Positions 38,495 to 46,606 of a DNA stretch of 64,000 bases are shown one piece after another. Positions within the stretch are counted from its first letter, which is position 1. Each line of letters begins with the position of its first letter. This DNA is from Trichomonas vaginalis G3 (Eukaryota; Parabasalia; Trichomonadida; Trichomonadidae): the NCBI RefSeq assembly GCF_026262505.1, contig NC_067205.1, positions 7,378,001-7,442,000 of the forward strand. The letters run 5' to 3'. The notes beneath the pieces are model-generated. The model saw only the letters and a list, made by a program, of their open reading frames with translations. It searched no databases and was not told the origin of the DNA. Position numbers and translations under genes: made by a program.

Positions 38495-38914
38495 ATGACG
38501 AAATTCATCTCAGTCAACAAGTATATGTCAGGACTTAAAGAAGAACTAGACCCATTCACATATTTGAATGTTTACTTCTACCATTTTGAAAAGTCTACAT
38601 TTGACAAAGTTTGGAACATCGAACCAGTTAAGTTTGCTATTGTGACTAAAAATGGTGCGAAATTTGAAGACTTAGACATAGAAGGTTTGTTAACAGTCAA
38701 AGAAAGTTTTGACAGAAGGTTCTCAAACCTTAAAGAAGGCAAAGCATACAAACTTGTTATACCTTATGAACCAAAGAAAGCAGACGACTATGAATATTAT
38801 GAGTCTAAGATAGTTGAAGTTCAAGGTAAATTGGGTAAAAAGATTTTAGAGTCTAAGCCAGTGTTTGCTCCTAAAGAGGAAGAGAACATTGACATTGACC
38901 CAGAAATGTTCTAA
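38495..38914 (+). CDS. Maverick protein with acidic tail
   Basis: 139 residues ending ENIDIDPEMF. Homologue of the partial M1 gene at 2-352. It follows the helicase by ~37 bp on the same strand behind its own T-rich motif. Mixed alpha/beta without known motifs; perhaps a replication accessory protein, by position. Confidence 0.65.
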   Translation: MTKFISVNKYMSGLKEELDPFTYLNVYFYHFEKSTFDKVWNIEPVKFAIVTKNGAKFEDLDIEGLLTVKESFDRRFSNLKEGKAYKLVIPYEPKKADDYEYYESKIVEVQGKLGKKILESKPVFAPKEEENIDIDPEMF

Positions 38915-38930
38915 AAATAAAATTTTATTT

Positions 38931-39374
38931 TTACATGTCATATCTCCCCTTCTCTGGCTCTGGTTCTTTCTTCTCTTCTACTTTCTTTTCTTTCTTTTCT
39001 CTCTTCTTCTTTTCTGGTGGAGTTATGTCAAACTTCTCAGAACCATATTTATGTAAAAGTTCTTTGTCCTTTAATAGCTCTTCTATTCTGTTTTCTATTT
39101 CATCTTCAAGAACAGCGCATGTGTCTTCTTTGCATTCTAAGAAGTTTTGTTGGACTTCATCTCTCCAAGAGGCGTCATCTCTGTCAACAAGTCTGTCATT
39201 GACAAATTTTAAGACTTCTCTGCTTAAGGTTTTATGGTTCTTGTCATATTCCCAGAAACAGAACTTTAGAACAAATTCACCTTTCTTGTTTACACTATGT
39301 AAGATTTTATGGTCGACAGATGTTTTGCTGTCGAAAAGCTTGTCTCGAATATAGATAGCGAAATCGCTAGACAT
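38931..39374 (-). CDS. Conserved Maverick protein with Lys/Glu-rich tail
   Basis: 147 residues, convergent with the previous gene. Homologue of the M1 product 1579-1914. The first ~110 residues are conserved, and the last ~35 are a KKKREKKEKKVEEKKEPEPE-type tail. Shares a short divergent spacer with the ATPase gene. Confidence 0.65.
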   Translation of the reverse strand: MSSDFAIYIRDKLFDSKTSVDHKILHSVNKKGEFVLKFCFWEYDKNHKTLSREVLKFVNDRLVDRDDASWRDEVQQNFLECKEDTCAVLEDEIENRIEELLKDKELLHKYGSEKFDITPPEKKKREKKEKKVEEKKEPEPEKGRYDM

Positions 39375-39410
39375 TTCCTAAAAGATAAAAATTTTAATTT
39401 TTCTAAAAAT
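39375..39410. promoter_or_regulatory. 36-bp divergent promoter
   Basis: TCCTAAAAGATAAAA near the minus start and TTTTTCTAAAAAT before the plus ATG. Same pattern as the other divergent spacers. Confidence 0.55.
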
Positions 39411-40285
39411 ATGTTAGAAAAAAAGTTTGCTGACATTGACAAGAAATTTGAGAATGTTTTAAATAAGAACAAGAGGAAGTTGGAAAATGCTCAGATAAAA
39501 CCCATACATGACAAGTTCTTATTTGCTCAGAATGGTATAACAGGTCTAATCGCACCACCTGGGTCGGGTAAGACTTTCACTTATCTTAAAATGGCTGCAC
39601 AACAACAAGAACTAGATGAGAAGAACCCATTCTATGAGTTAGTAGTCATTTGTAGTACTTCGGGTCAATTTGACCAAACCGTCAATTCGTTCAAAGATAT
39701 TATAAAAAGTCTAAGTTAGTATGTATAAAAGATACTGAGTTGTTAGATTGGATAAAGAAGTACCAAAGAAGAGTTTTGAAGTACAATGCTATAAATGAGT
39801 ATGTCAATTCTAAGTTTAAAGACCCAAATGAGGAAATGCAGAGAATATTAGAGAAGAAACACTTCAGAAACAAACAGAAAGAGATAGAATACATTTCGAA
39901 GAAATTGCAATCTTACGATTGGAAGACTTACCCTCATAGATGTCTTCTTATCTTAGACGACTTTGCTTCTCATCCTTTGTTAAAGAATAGAGAACAAGAC
40001 ATGTGTCGAATTCTCAAGAAGCTCAGACACTTTAACATTTCAGTTGTCATTTGTGTACAGACAGCAAAGAGTTTAAGTAAGGATGTAAAGAGAATACTTA
40101 CTGATATCATACTTTTCCCCGGATTGTCCGAAGACGATTTCATGGAACTTATGAAAGAGTCCATGGCAGGTAAGTTTGACAGACATGAACTATGGGAGAA
40201 GTACAAAGTCATACAAGACCCTCATACTTCTTTCAGAATTCACATCTACGCGAACAAAGTTCAAATTGTAAAAAGTCAAGCGTAA
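39411..40285 (+). CDS. Packaging ATPase (A32/FtsK-HerA type), frameshifted
   Basis: Walker A APPGSGKTFTY lies near residue 50, and after a frame change near 39706 in an A run the frame continues with Walker B LLILDDFASH, a VVICVQTAKS sensor strand and a C-terminal region. The full protein would be ~290 residues, as in M1. It would pump element DNA into capsids. The one-base change may be a decay mutation or a sequence error. Confidence 0.85.
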
Positions 40286-40289
40286 AAAT

Positions 40290-40859
40290 GTAAGTGTTTG
40301 AGTCTTAGTCTGTTGTGGTGCTGGGGCTGTCGGTTCTTCTGGCTTTGGAATGGACTCGGTTGGTGGTACGTCGGACATTCGTTTGTGTCCTGTCGGAAGG
40401 AAGAACTTTTCCTGTCGGAAGGAAGAACTTTTCCTGTCGGAAAGAAAAACTTTTCCTGTCGGAAAGAAAAACTTTTCCTGTCGGAAAGAAAAATTTTTCC
40501 TGTCGGAAAGAAAAATTTTTCCTGTCGGAAAGAAAAATTTTTCCTGAAGGTCGGCCAAAAAGTTCTCAATTTTCGAAAATTTGAATGGTTTACGGACGGA
40601 CAACTGGAAAAATTTTTCCTGTAGGAAGGAAAATTTTTTCCTGTAGGAAGGAAAATTTTTTCCTGTAGGAAGGAAAATTTTTTCCTGTTGGAAGGAAAAA
40701 CTTTTCCTGTAGGAAGGAAAATTTTTTCCTGTAGGAAGGAAAATTTTTTCCTGTAGGAAGGAAGGACTCGGAATGCCAGAAGGACTCGGACAAGACAATT
40801 TACCATCTAGAGCTACCTGAAACATCTTTGGTGTCAAGCTTGAAAAATAAATGGTTCAT
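40290..40859. repeat. Tandem array of ~22-bp self-complementary units
   Basis: From ~40385 to 40770, units such as GGAAAGAAAAACTTTTCC with CTGTCGG or CTGTAGG spacers repeat ~15 times. GGAAR and YTTCC parts are complementary, so each unit can fold. The array ends next to the K3 stop. The segment near 40365 (TCGGACATTCGTTTGTG) recurs three times at 44670-44740. Open frames on both strands here are repeat artefacts. Confidence 0.8.
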
Positions 40860-41699
40860 TTACTCTTCTTCTTTGAAGTTGTCAAAATACTCTGTTATCT
40901 TTTCCTTCAGTAGCGGTAAATCTTCTTTGAATGTAAGTATTGTACAACCTTTCATATCATAGTGTGTTTGAGGTAACGTATCTTGAACTATCTGTTTAAC
41001 ATCTTCATTTGGTGTCATTGAAATCGGTAAGTTTTCGCGATAGAACCAATTTCTGTCAGATTTGTAAATCTTAGCTAAGTCGTAAAAGCTTTTGTTGTTT
41101 CTTCTGACTAAATGCAACATAACCATATCTCTGTCTTCTTCATTTTCCATCTCTTCAGTGTAAATCATATACTTATAGTTCTTTTCCTTTCCTTTTGGTA
41201 CCGAACGTGGTATTCTTTTCTGTATGTTTTTGTCTTTTGCTTCAAGCTTGTTCTCTAGCTCTTCACGTTCTTGTCTATGAAGTTCGTCAAGAAGTCTGTA
41301 AATATACCAAGCGTAACGAGGTGAAGCCCACATTGCTACAGCATTTACAAGAAGTCTATGTACATACCAACCTCTCAAACCATTTGGCAAATTTTCACGA
41401 TTTTCATAGAGTTTTGGCGACTGGGGTTTTTCTCCCACTCGAGTTTTTGCGACTACGAGAAAATCCGTAGTCGAATTTTCAGCTTCATTTAATAGTTCAA
41501 TAGTGCTTTGGTTCCTAAACCAGTCTTGTGGTTTCTTAGTATCTGGAGCAAAACATGCTGTCAAAATACTTTGCATTTGGTACATGTCATCTTTGACCGA
41601 ACGAATGAGACGTAACTGTTTGTTATACTGAACCCACTCGTATTCTTCACTTATGGCTTCATGAACGATAGCAGTTGTTGTGTTCTCTGTTGTTGACAT
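40860..41699 (-). CDS. KilA-N domain protein K3
   Basis: Nearly the same protein as K1 (643-1470): the same N-terminal start, the same VHRLLVNAVAMWA helix and the same C-terminal domain. The loop between the NQST helix and that helix is different (RVGEKPQSPKLYEN). Two palindromes at 41417-41442 and 41450-41473 lie in that loop. The start is the ATG ending at 41699, with the shared promoter block upstream. Likely DNA-binding. Confidence 0.85.
   Translation of the reverse strand: MSTTENTTTAIVHEAISEEYEWVQYNKQLRLIRSVKDDMYQMQSILTACFAPDTKKPQDWFRNQSTIELLNEAENSTTDFLVVAKTRVGEKPQSPKLYENRENLPNGLRGWYVHRLLVNAVAMWASPRYAWYIYRLLDELHRQEREELENKLEAKDKNIQKRIPRSVPKGKEKNYKYMIYTEEMENEEDRDMVMLHLVRRNNKSFYDLAKIYKSDRNWFYRENLPISMTPNEDVKQIVQDTLPQTHYDMKGCTILTFKEDLPLLKEKITEYFDNFKEEE
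41417..41473. repeat. Two palindromic cassettes inside K3
   Basis: GCGACTGGGG-TTTTT-CTCCCACTCG and CGACTACG...CGTAGTCG. The first has at least three intergenic relatives at 42590-42730 with arms altered on both sides (GCGACTACGG...CCGTACTCGC). Confidence 0.75.
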
Positions 41700-41765
41700 T
41701 TCTGTTCTTACATACAAAATAAAAAAATAAAAAAAAAATAAAATTAGCGTTATTTTCTATCTTGT
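41700..41765 (-). promoter_or_regulatory. Conserved upstream block of K3
   Basis: Same T-rich block with TTTTGTATGTAAGAACAGAA before the ATG as K2 and K4; about 20 bp more upstream reads TTATACAAGATAG. Confidence 0.5.
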
Positions 41766-41788
41766 ATAAAAGACCAAAAATAAACGCT

Positions 41789-42403
41789 TTACATGTATTT
41801 TTCAGCAACTTCGTCAAATACTTTTATAGCTTTGTCGATCTCATCTACTTCAAACGTTTCTTTACCTCTCGTGGGAGCACCATACATTTTCTCAAACTTT
41901 TCAAGTAGTTCTGTTTCAGCAGCTCTCATATCGTTAACAAACGCAACCTTAACTCTATTGACTATACTGTCATATCTTTGAGTTATATTAAATGTTCTTC
42001 CTATCTTATATCTCTTTGTATTGAAGTCCTTCGGTTTCTGAACGATGTAAAGTAAGCCTTCACTGCAACGTTCAGTATCGAATGAACCATATGTTATGAA
42101 ATTATATCCAACAACTGGGTCAATCCAGAACAAAACTACTGGTATAAGACTTTTGTCTATAAGATATGTTCTTGTTCCATAGAATCTTACCGATATCATC
42201 AGCTCAGGATTTCTTGTCAAAATTTTCTGAGTTGAAGCATTTTTAACCCAGTCGTGTGCTTTCTTTCCTTCAGATAGTGTTAAAATGTCTGACAAAGAAT
42301 ATTTTTTGTATTTCTTTGAGTATCTTACGTTTAAATCACCAATTCTAACCACTTTGGTCTCATTGTCTATCTTTTTAACTGTTTCAAACTCAGTGCTTGT
42401 CAT
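41789..42403 (-). CDS. KilA-N protein K4 with T5orf172-like C-terminal domain
   Basis: 204 residues. A KilA-N part with KAHDWVKNASTQKIL and a short uninterrupted loop is followed by a C-terminal domain GLLYIVQKP...KIGRTFNITQRYDS...ETELLEKFEKMYG. This resembles the T5orf172/GIY-YIG-like domain often joined to KilA-N or Bro proteins. It has no palindromic cassette and so shows what the KilA-N loop looks like without one. Promoter block as in K3. Confidence 0.82.
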   Translation of the reverse strand: MTSTEFETVKKIDNETKVVRIGDLNVRYSKKYKKYSLSDILTLSEGKKAHDWVKNASTQKILTRNPELMISVRFYGTRTYLIDKSLIPVVLFWIDPVVGYNFITYGSFDTERCSEGLLYIVQKPKDFNTKRYKIGRTFNITQRYDSIVNRVKVAFVNDMRAAETELLEKFEKMYGAPTRGKETFEVDEIDKAIKVFDEVAEKYM

Positions 42404-42482
42404 TTCCTGTTCTTACATACAAAATAAAAAAATAAAAAAAATAAAAACTAGCGTTAATTTTATTTTTTCTATCTTGTATAAA
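42404..42482 (-). promoter_or_regulatory. Conserved upstream block of K4
   Basis: TTTTGTATGTAAGAACAGGA before the ATG, a T-rich tract and TTTATACAAGATAG upstream, matching K3. Confidence 0.5.
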
Positions 42483-43165
42483 AGATATGATTTCATAGAG
42501 TTTTTTTACGAAGTGCAAAAGTTCTCTTCGTCAAAAAATACAGTTATATCATGAAATTTGGTCATTTTTTCACGATTTTCATGAGTTTTAGGCGACTACG
42601 GTTTTTCCCGTACTCGCAATTTTTTACGATTTTCATGAGTTTTAGGCGACTACGGTTTTTCCCGTACTCGCATTTTTTCACGATTTTCATGAGTTTTAGG
42701 CGACTACGGTTTTTCTCCCACTCGCATTTTTTCACGATTTTCATGTGTTTTTTTCACGATTTTCGTACGGAATCTCGTTCCTCGGTTTTCCGAGGGTCGC
42801 AATTTTTCACTGTTTTCATAGAGTTTTTTTACGATTTTCGTACGGAATCTCGACCCGCGGTTTTCTACCGGTCGCAAACATATGAGGAAATTCATGAAAT
42901 TTGGTCATTTTTTCATGATTTCAGGGATTTTTTTTACGAAGAGTAAAAGTTCACTTCGTCAAAAAAATACAGTTATATCATGAAATTTGGTCATTTTTTC
43001 ACGATTTCATAGAGTTTTTTTATGAAGTGCAAAAGTTCACTTCGTCAAAAAAATACAGTTATATCATGAAATTTGGTCATTTTTTCATGATTTCATAGAG
43101 TTTTATGCAAGGCCGAAAAAAGTCGGGGTAGCAAACATATGAGGAAATTCATGAAATTTGGTCAT
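42483..43165 (+). repeat. Intergenic array of KilA-N loop cassettes
   Basis: No real gene is present. Repeated ACGATTTTC plus palindromic variants: GCGACTACGG...CCGTACTCGC (three copies, ~42590-42730), a TCGTTCCTCGG...CCGAGGG copy near 42775 and a TCGACCCGCGG...CCGGTCG copy near 42848. ATTTGGTCATTTTTTCACG and AAAAAATACAGTTATATCATG segments repeat at ~80 bp. Flanks equal those of the cassettes inside K1 and K3. Confidence 0.85.
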
Positions 43166-43169
43166 TTAC

Positions 43170-43300
43170 TCAGCAAAAATATATTTTAGGTGGAACCAGG
43201 TCCCTCGGTCCCTCGGTCCCTCGGTCAACTAACATCTTTTTGAAAATGGTGACAACATGACATTTTGACAACAACACAGGAGATAGATTTCTTCGTATAT
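43170..43300 (-). repeat. Dispersed 3'-end cassette, copy e
   Basis: On the minus strand: GTCAAAATGTCATGTTGTCA, three GACCGAGG units and CACCTAAAATATATTTTTGC. Related to copies f, g and h. Confidence 0.6.
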
Positions 43301-43344
43301 GTTTTGGTCCGGGAACAACAAAATTCAAGAGTTTTGTGTGTTTT

Positions 43345-43815
43345 CTACGGTGGAGCCAAAAATGGCTCGACCTCAAAACAAGCATTTTCGTGAAGAATAT
43401 ACCACCCCGCGGAATTCCGCGGGTTGCTTTTTATACAAAACATTGACGAAGAAGTCTTGGCAAAACAAGCATTTTGTGAAGAATATACCAACCGCCGGAA
43501 TTCCGGCGGTTGCTTTTTATACAAAACATTTACGATGAAAGTCTTGACAAAACAAGCATTTCGTGAAGAATATACCACCCCGCGGAATTCCGGCGGTTGC
43601 TTTTTATACAAAACATTTACGATGAAAGTCTTGACAAAACATGTACGATGAAAGTCTTGACAAAACATGTACGATGAAAGTCTTGACAAAACATGTACGA
43701 TGAAAGTCTTGACAAAACATGTACGATGAAAGTCTTGACAAAACAAGCATTTTGTGAAGAATATACCAACCCGCGGAATTCCGGCGGTTGCTTTTTATAC
43801 AAAACATTTACGAAG
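43345..43815 (+). repeat. Intergenic array of K2/K5-type loop cassettes
   Basis: The first unit has GAGCCAAAAATGGCTC and CCTCAAAACAAGCATTTT as in K2, then joins GTGAAGAATATACC and CCGCGGAATTCCGCGG as in K5. Three further K5-type units differ in the palindrome (CCGCCGGAATTCCGGCGG or CCCGCGGAATTCCGGCGG). They alternate with a 25-bp TACGATGAAAGTCTTGACAA spacer repeated up to five times. Confidence 0.85.
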
Positions 43816-43819
43816 AAAG

Positions 43820-43965
43820 TCTATTTCCTGTGTTGTTGTCAAAATGTCATGTTGTCACACTTTTTCAGAGAAGTTAAAATGACCTGGTGACCTGGTGACG
43901 TAGTGACACCTAAAAACCATCTAACCTAAAATATATTTTTGCTGAATTCAATAAAAAAAATGGTT
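43820..43965 (+). repeat. Dispersed 3'-end cassette, copy f
   Basis: GTCAAAATGTCATGTTGTCA, CAGAGAAGTTAAAATGACC, GGTGACCTGGTGACGTAGTG and the box AACCTAAAATATATTTTTGC lie just beyond the K5 stop codon. Confidence 0.65.
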
Positions 43966-43968
43966 CAT

Positions 43969-44631
43969 TTACTCACAATATTTTTGTACAAAAGGACCCC
44001 AACCTTTTAACCTCTCTTCTGCAGCTTCTAATGAAACTTTAGCGAGTTCATATTCTCTAAATTCTCTCTTTAAATCTTCTTGTTCCCATTGGTTTAGTTC
44101 GTATGGAGAGTCTCTATAACCAGAACATATCTCACGTTCATGTTCTATTTGTTTTTCATGCATTTTTCTAACTTCTTCTTCGAACAAAGGTTTAGCATTC
44201 TCTACTGTATCTTCAAGTTCTTCTTCATCTAATTTCTCATGAACTTTCTTGTCTATGGAGTCCAGAATTTTTCCAACTGCTATGCAATATTTTGGAGAAG
44301 CCCACATTGCTATATAGTTTACGAGTCTTGGGTCTACATACGTTCCTCTAACCTGTTTGATTTCATCGGGAATTCCTGCATGAACATTGTATAAAAAGCA
44401 ACCCGCGGAATTCCGCGGGTTGGTATATTCTTCACAAAATGCCTTAAAATACTCTTCCCAGGACTTATTTTCCAACAACCTTCTAAAGTCTTTCCTAAAC
44501 TGCTGACAGATCTTTGTTGCATTTATATAACCATCCTTGTCTCTACGTAAGACTTCAATACCGTTGTAAGTGCCTTTTGTGAATGTTTCGCCATTAGATT
44601 TGTTCGTGAACGTTTTTGCTTCGACTGTCAT
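43969..44631 (-). CDS. KilA-N domain protein K5 with in-frame cassette
   Basis: Relative of K2: MTVEAKTFTNKSNGET start and a C-terminal ~100 residues closely alike. The start is set at the ATG ending at 44631. Between the ENKSWEEYFK helix and the VNYIAMWA helix lies FCEEYTNPRNSAGCFLY, encoded by the palindrome at 44400-44421 and its flanks. The intergenic units at 43380-43800 and 44755-44820 have the same coding-strand sequence. The insertion keeps the frame. Confidence 0.85.
   Translation of the reverse strand: MTVEAKTFTNKSNGETFTKGTYNGIEVLRRDKDGYINATKICQQFRKDFRRLLENKSWEEYFKAFCEEYTNPRNSAGCFLYNVHAGIPDEIKQVRGTYVDPRLVNYIAMWASPKYCIAVGKILDSIDKKVHEKLDEEELEDTVENAKPLFEEEVRKMHEKQIEHEREICSGYRDSPYELNQWEQEDLKREFREYELAKVSLEAAEERLKGWGPFVQKYCE
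44400..44421. repeat. Palindromic cassette inside K5
   Basis: AACCCGCGGAATTCCGCGGGTT (core CCCGCGGAATTCCGCGGG) is perfectly self-complementary. The flanks GAAGAATATACC and GCTTTTTATAC match those of the intergenic arrays. Confidence 0.85.
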
Positions 44632-44666
44632 ACTGTTCTTACAATAAAAATAAAAAATATTTTTTG

Positions 44667-44880
44667 GTGGGACGTCGGACATTCGTTTGTGGCTTAACCG
44701 TCGGACATTCGTTTGTGGCTTAACCGTCGGACATTCGTTTGTGGCTCGACCTCAAAACAAGCATTTTGTGAAGAATATACCAACCGCCGGAATTCCGGCG
44801 GTTGCTTTTTTATACAAAATTCAACGGGTGAAAGAATACGATGAAGAAGTCTTGACAAAACATATACGATGAAATTCATG
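44667..44880 (+). repeat. Short intergenic cassette array
   Basis: Three copies of a ~27-bp unit with TCGGACATTCGTTTGTGGCT, then a K5-type unit (CAAAACAAGC, GAAGAATATACC, CCGCCGGAATTCCGGCGG) and two ACATATACGATGAAA copies. Confidence 0.75.
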
Positions 44881-44884
44881 ACAA

Positions 44885-45028
44885 AACATATACGATGAAA
44901 GTCTATCTCCTGTGTTGTTGTCAAAATGTCATGTTGTCACACTTTTTCAGAGAAGTTAAAATGACCTGGGGACCGAGGGACCGAGGGACCTGGTTCGCCT
45001 AAAAACCATCTACCCTAAAATATATTTT
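44885..45028 (+). repeat. Dispersed 3'-end cassette, copy g
   Basis: Like copy f but with GGGGACCGAGGGACCGAGGG units and ACCCTAAAATATATTTTTC directly against the stop codon of the next minus-strand gene. Confidence 0.65.
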
Positions 45029-45889
45029 TCAATACTTTTTCAGCACTTTTCCGTAGTTGTATATGAAAGACAATTCGAGATAAAAGTCATAGTATAAAGG
45101 AATAATATGCTGCACACCGTTTGTTGTGAACCAGACTTGAAAGTCAGAGAAACTGTTACTAGGTGGTTCGTAGAATTTAGAAGCAAAGTCATAAAAGTCC
45201 TTACCGATACAAAGAAAACTGTTGTTGCTTGAACTGAAACTTGCATGACACATGACATTTTGAGGGTCAAATACGTTTCTATAAACTGTCAAATCTGCTG
45301 GTGGGAGTATAAATTTAAACGGACCGTCAGGTGGCAATGGTTCGTTCTGGTTTAGTAACCGAAGAAATTGTGCCCAAGAACGTTTGTCTACTCCCCAATA
45401 TAAAAACTCTGTATCTCTTGGAGGGTTAATTTCAATCTTTTGAAATGAAACTGTGGAGTTCATCTTGTCGTATTCTAGTTTCAGATAGTATGTTCCATTT
45501 AGTAAAGAGTGGTATTTTTCTTGAAATTCCCAGTAGTATTTGTTTATTTGAGTTTGAAAGTCATTTAGAGTTTTTTCAAGACTTTCGTCTGAACGAATTG
45601 TAAAGATTTTCATTTCATCAAATTTTTCTATTAGACCATCAGAGCCTTTATACTGACCGTGAAAATATACTGCAAACATGAATGCGTTAGTTCTATTTGA
45701 AAACAAAACTCTTCTAAATCCTATTGCCTTTGCATCTGAAGGACTTTGAAGCCAGCGAACTGGATAGTCAAACCTGTAAGCTCCGGATGAAATTTCTTCA
45801 TCTGAAATATTCCTGCCAGCGTTTGTAAAGATATAGTCTAACGGTTTTGTATCTGCTACTTTTGTTCTTTGTTTTTCAACCTGAAGCAT
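45029..45889 (-). CDS. Maverick structural-type protein
   Basis: 286 residues with RFDYPVRWLQSPSDAKAIGF near the start, (F/V)-FDPQNVMCHASFSSSNNSF in the second half and a SFIYNYGK ending. A second M2 protein (52353-53200) and the M1 product 12925-13806 share this layout. Two paralogues within one element suggest a duplicated virion component. No known family. Confidence 0.7.
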   Translation of the reverse strand: MLQVEKQRTKVADTKPLDYIFTNAGRNISDEEISSGAYRFDYPVRWLQSPSDAKAIGFRRVLFSNRTNAFMFAVYFHGQYKGSDGLIEKFDEMKIFTIRSDESLEKTLNDFQTQINKYYWEFQEKYHSLLNGTYYLKLEYDKMNSTVSFQKIEINPPRDTEFLYWGVDKRSWAQFLRLLNQNEPLPPDGPFKFILPPADLTVYRNVFDPQNVMCHASFSSSNNSFLCIGKDFYDFASKFYEPPSNSFSDFQVWFTTNGVQHIIPLYYDFYLELSFIYNYGKVLKKY

Positions 45890-45925
45890 TTTATATATGT
45901 AAAAATATACTGTTTTAAAAATGTT

Positions 45926-46510
45926 TTAAAATGGTATGCCATATAGCTTCTTGAATTTGTTAAGAAGTATTCGAACGCATTTTCCATCTGTATCTCTAGC
46001 GTTTACATGAGCATGGCCTGCCTTAGTAAAATATACTTGTAATTTCCTATAGTTTACGCCGGTATAAAAGTAGAAAGAGTCTTGTTCTTCGCTATAGTAG
46101 TAAAACTCAAACGTATGCTTACCATAGTCTGTAATTTCAATTGTTTCATCTTCTAGTTCGTCGACAAATTCGAATACAATATCTCCAATTTTGCTTTTGT
46201 TCTTACTGTTTTCAGAACAAGTGACCCAACGCAAGTTTTCAAGTCTATTGTCATTTCTTATATGGTTTATATGGTCTACAAAAGGTAAATTGTTAGGATT
46301 CAGTATAAAATGAGTTGCAATGACAACATGTTTAAGATAGTGTTTTCCACCCATATTCATAATAGCATATCCGTCATTTCGCTCCCATTCGCTTAAAACT
46401 CTTTTTGTCTTTTTGTTTCTGACTTCAAATGACTCACAACAGTGAATTTCATATTTCTCATCTAACAAACAAGTTTCCCAACGGTCTTCTCCAACAAACT
46501 CAGCGTACAT
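45926..46510 (-). CDS. HNH endonuclease-like protein
   Basis: ~194 residues from the ATG ending at 46510, which follows TTTTATTTGAA. Central HNH motif HVVIATHFI...FVDHINHIRNDNRLENLRW with ENSKNK, typical of NUMOD4/HNH homing-type nucleases, and a C-terminal domain rich in Tyr/Phe. It cuts DNA by family. Located directly downstream of the PolB gene on the same strand. It may be a free-standing homing endonuclease living in the element. Confidence 0.82.
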   Translation of the reverse strand: MYAEFVGEDRWETCLLDEKYEIHCCESFEVRNKKTKRVLSEWERNDGYAIMNMGGKHYLKHVVIATHFILNPNNLPFVDHINHIRNDNRLENLRWVTCSENSKNKSKIGDIVFEFVDELEDETIEITDYGKHTFEFYYYSEEQDSFYFYTGVNYRKLQVYFTKAGHAHVNARDTDGKCVRILLNKFKKLYGIPF

Positions 46511-46539
46511 TTCAAATAAAATAAAAAAAATATTTTTTT

Positions 46540-46606
46540 GAAAAAAATATTTTATTTCATGCAATGTTTTATTTCATGCAACGTTTTATTTCATGCAATG
46601 TTTAAC
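46540..46606. repeat. Three copies of TTTATTTCATGCAATG
   Basis: The polymerase stop region and the leader of the HNH gene contain three 16-bp near-copies, the first overlapping the HNH promoter. The spacing is regular. Confidence 0.65.

Noticed and set aside
39700-39740. Programmed -1 frameshifting in the ATPase
   Set aside because: The local sequence is not a good X-XXY-YYZ slippery site, and similar breaks occur in unrelated genes.
40190-40837. Open frames of up to 215 codons on both strands
   Set aside because: They are translations of the 22-bp tandem array, with no conserved protein outside the repeat and overlap with the ATPase end.
43345-43807. Open frames in the cassette arrays on both strands
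   Set aside because: They are repetitive units only, without a domain core on either side.
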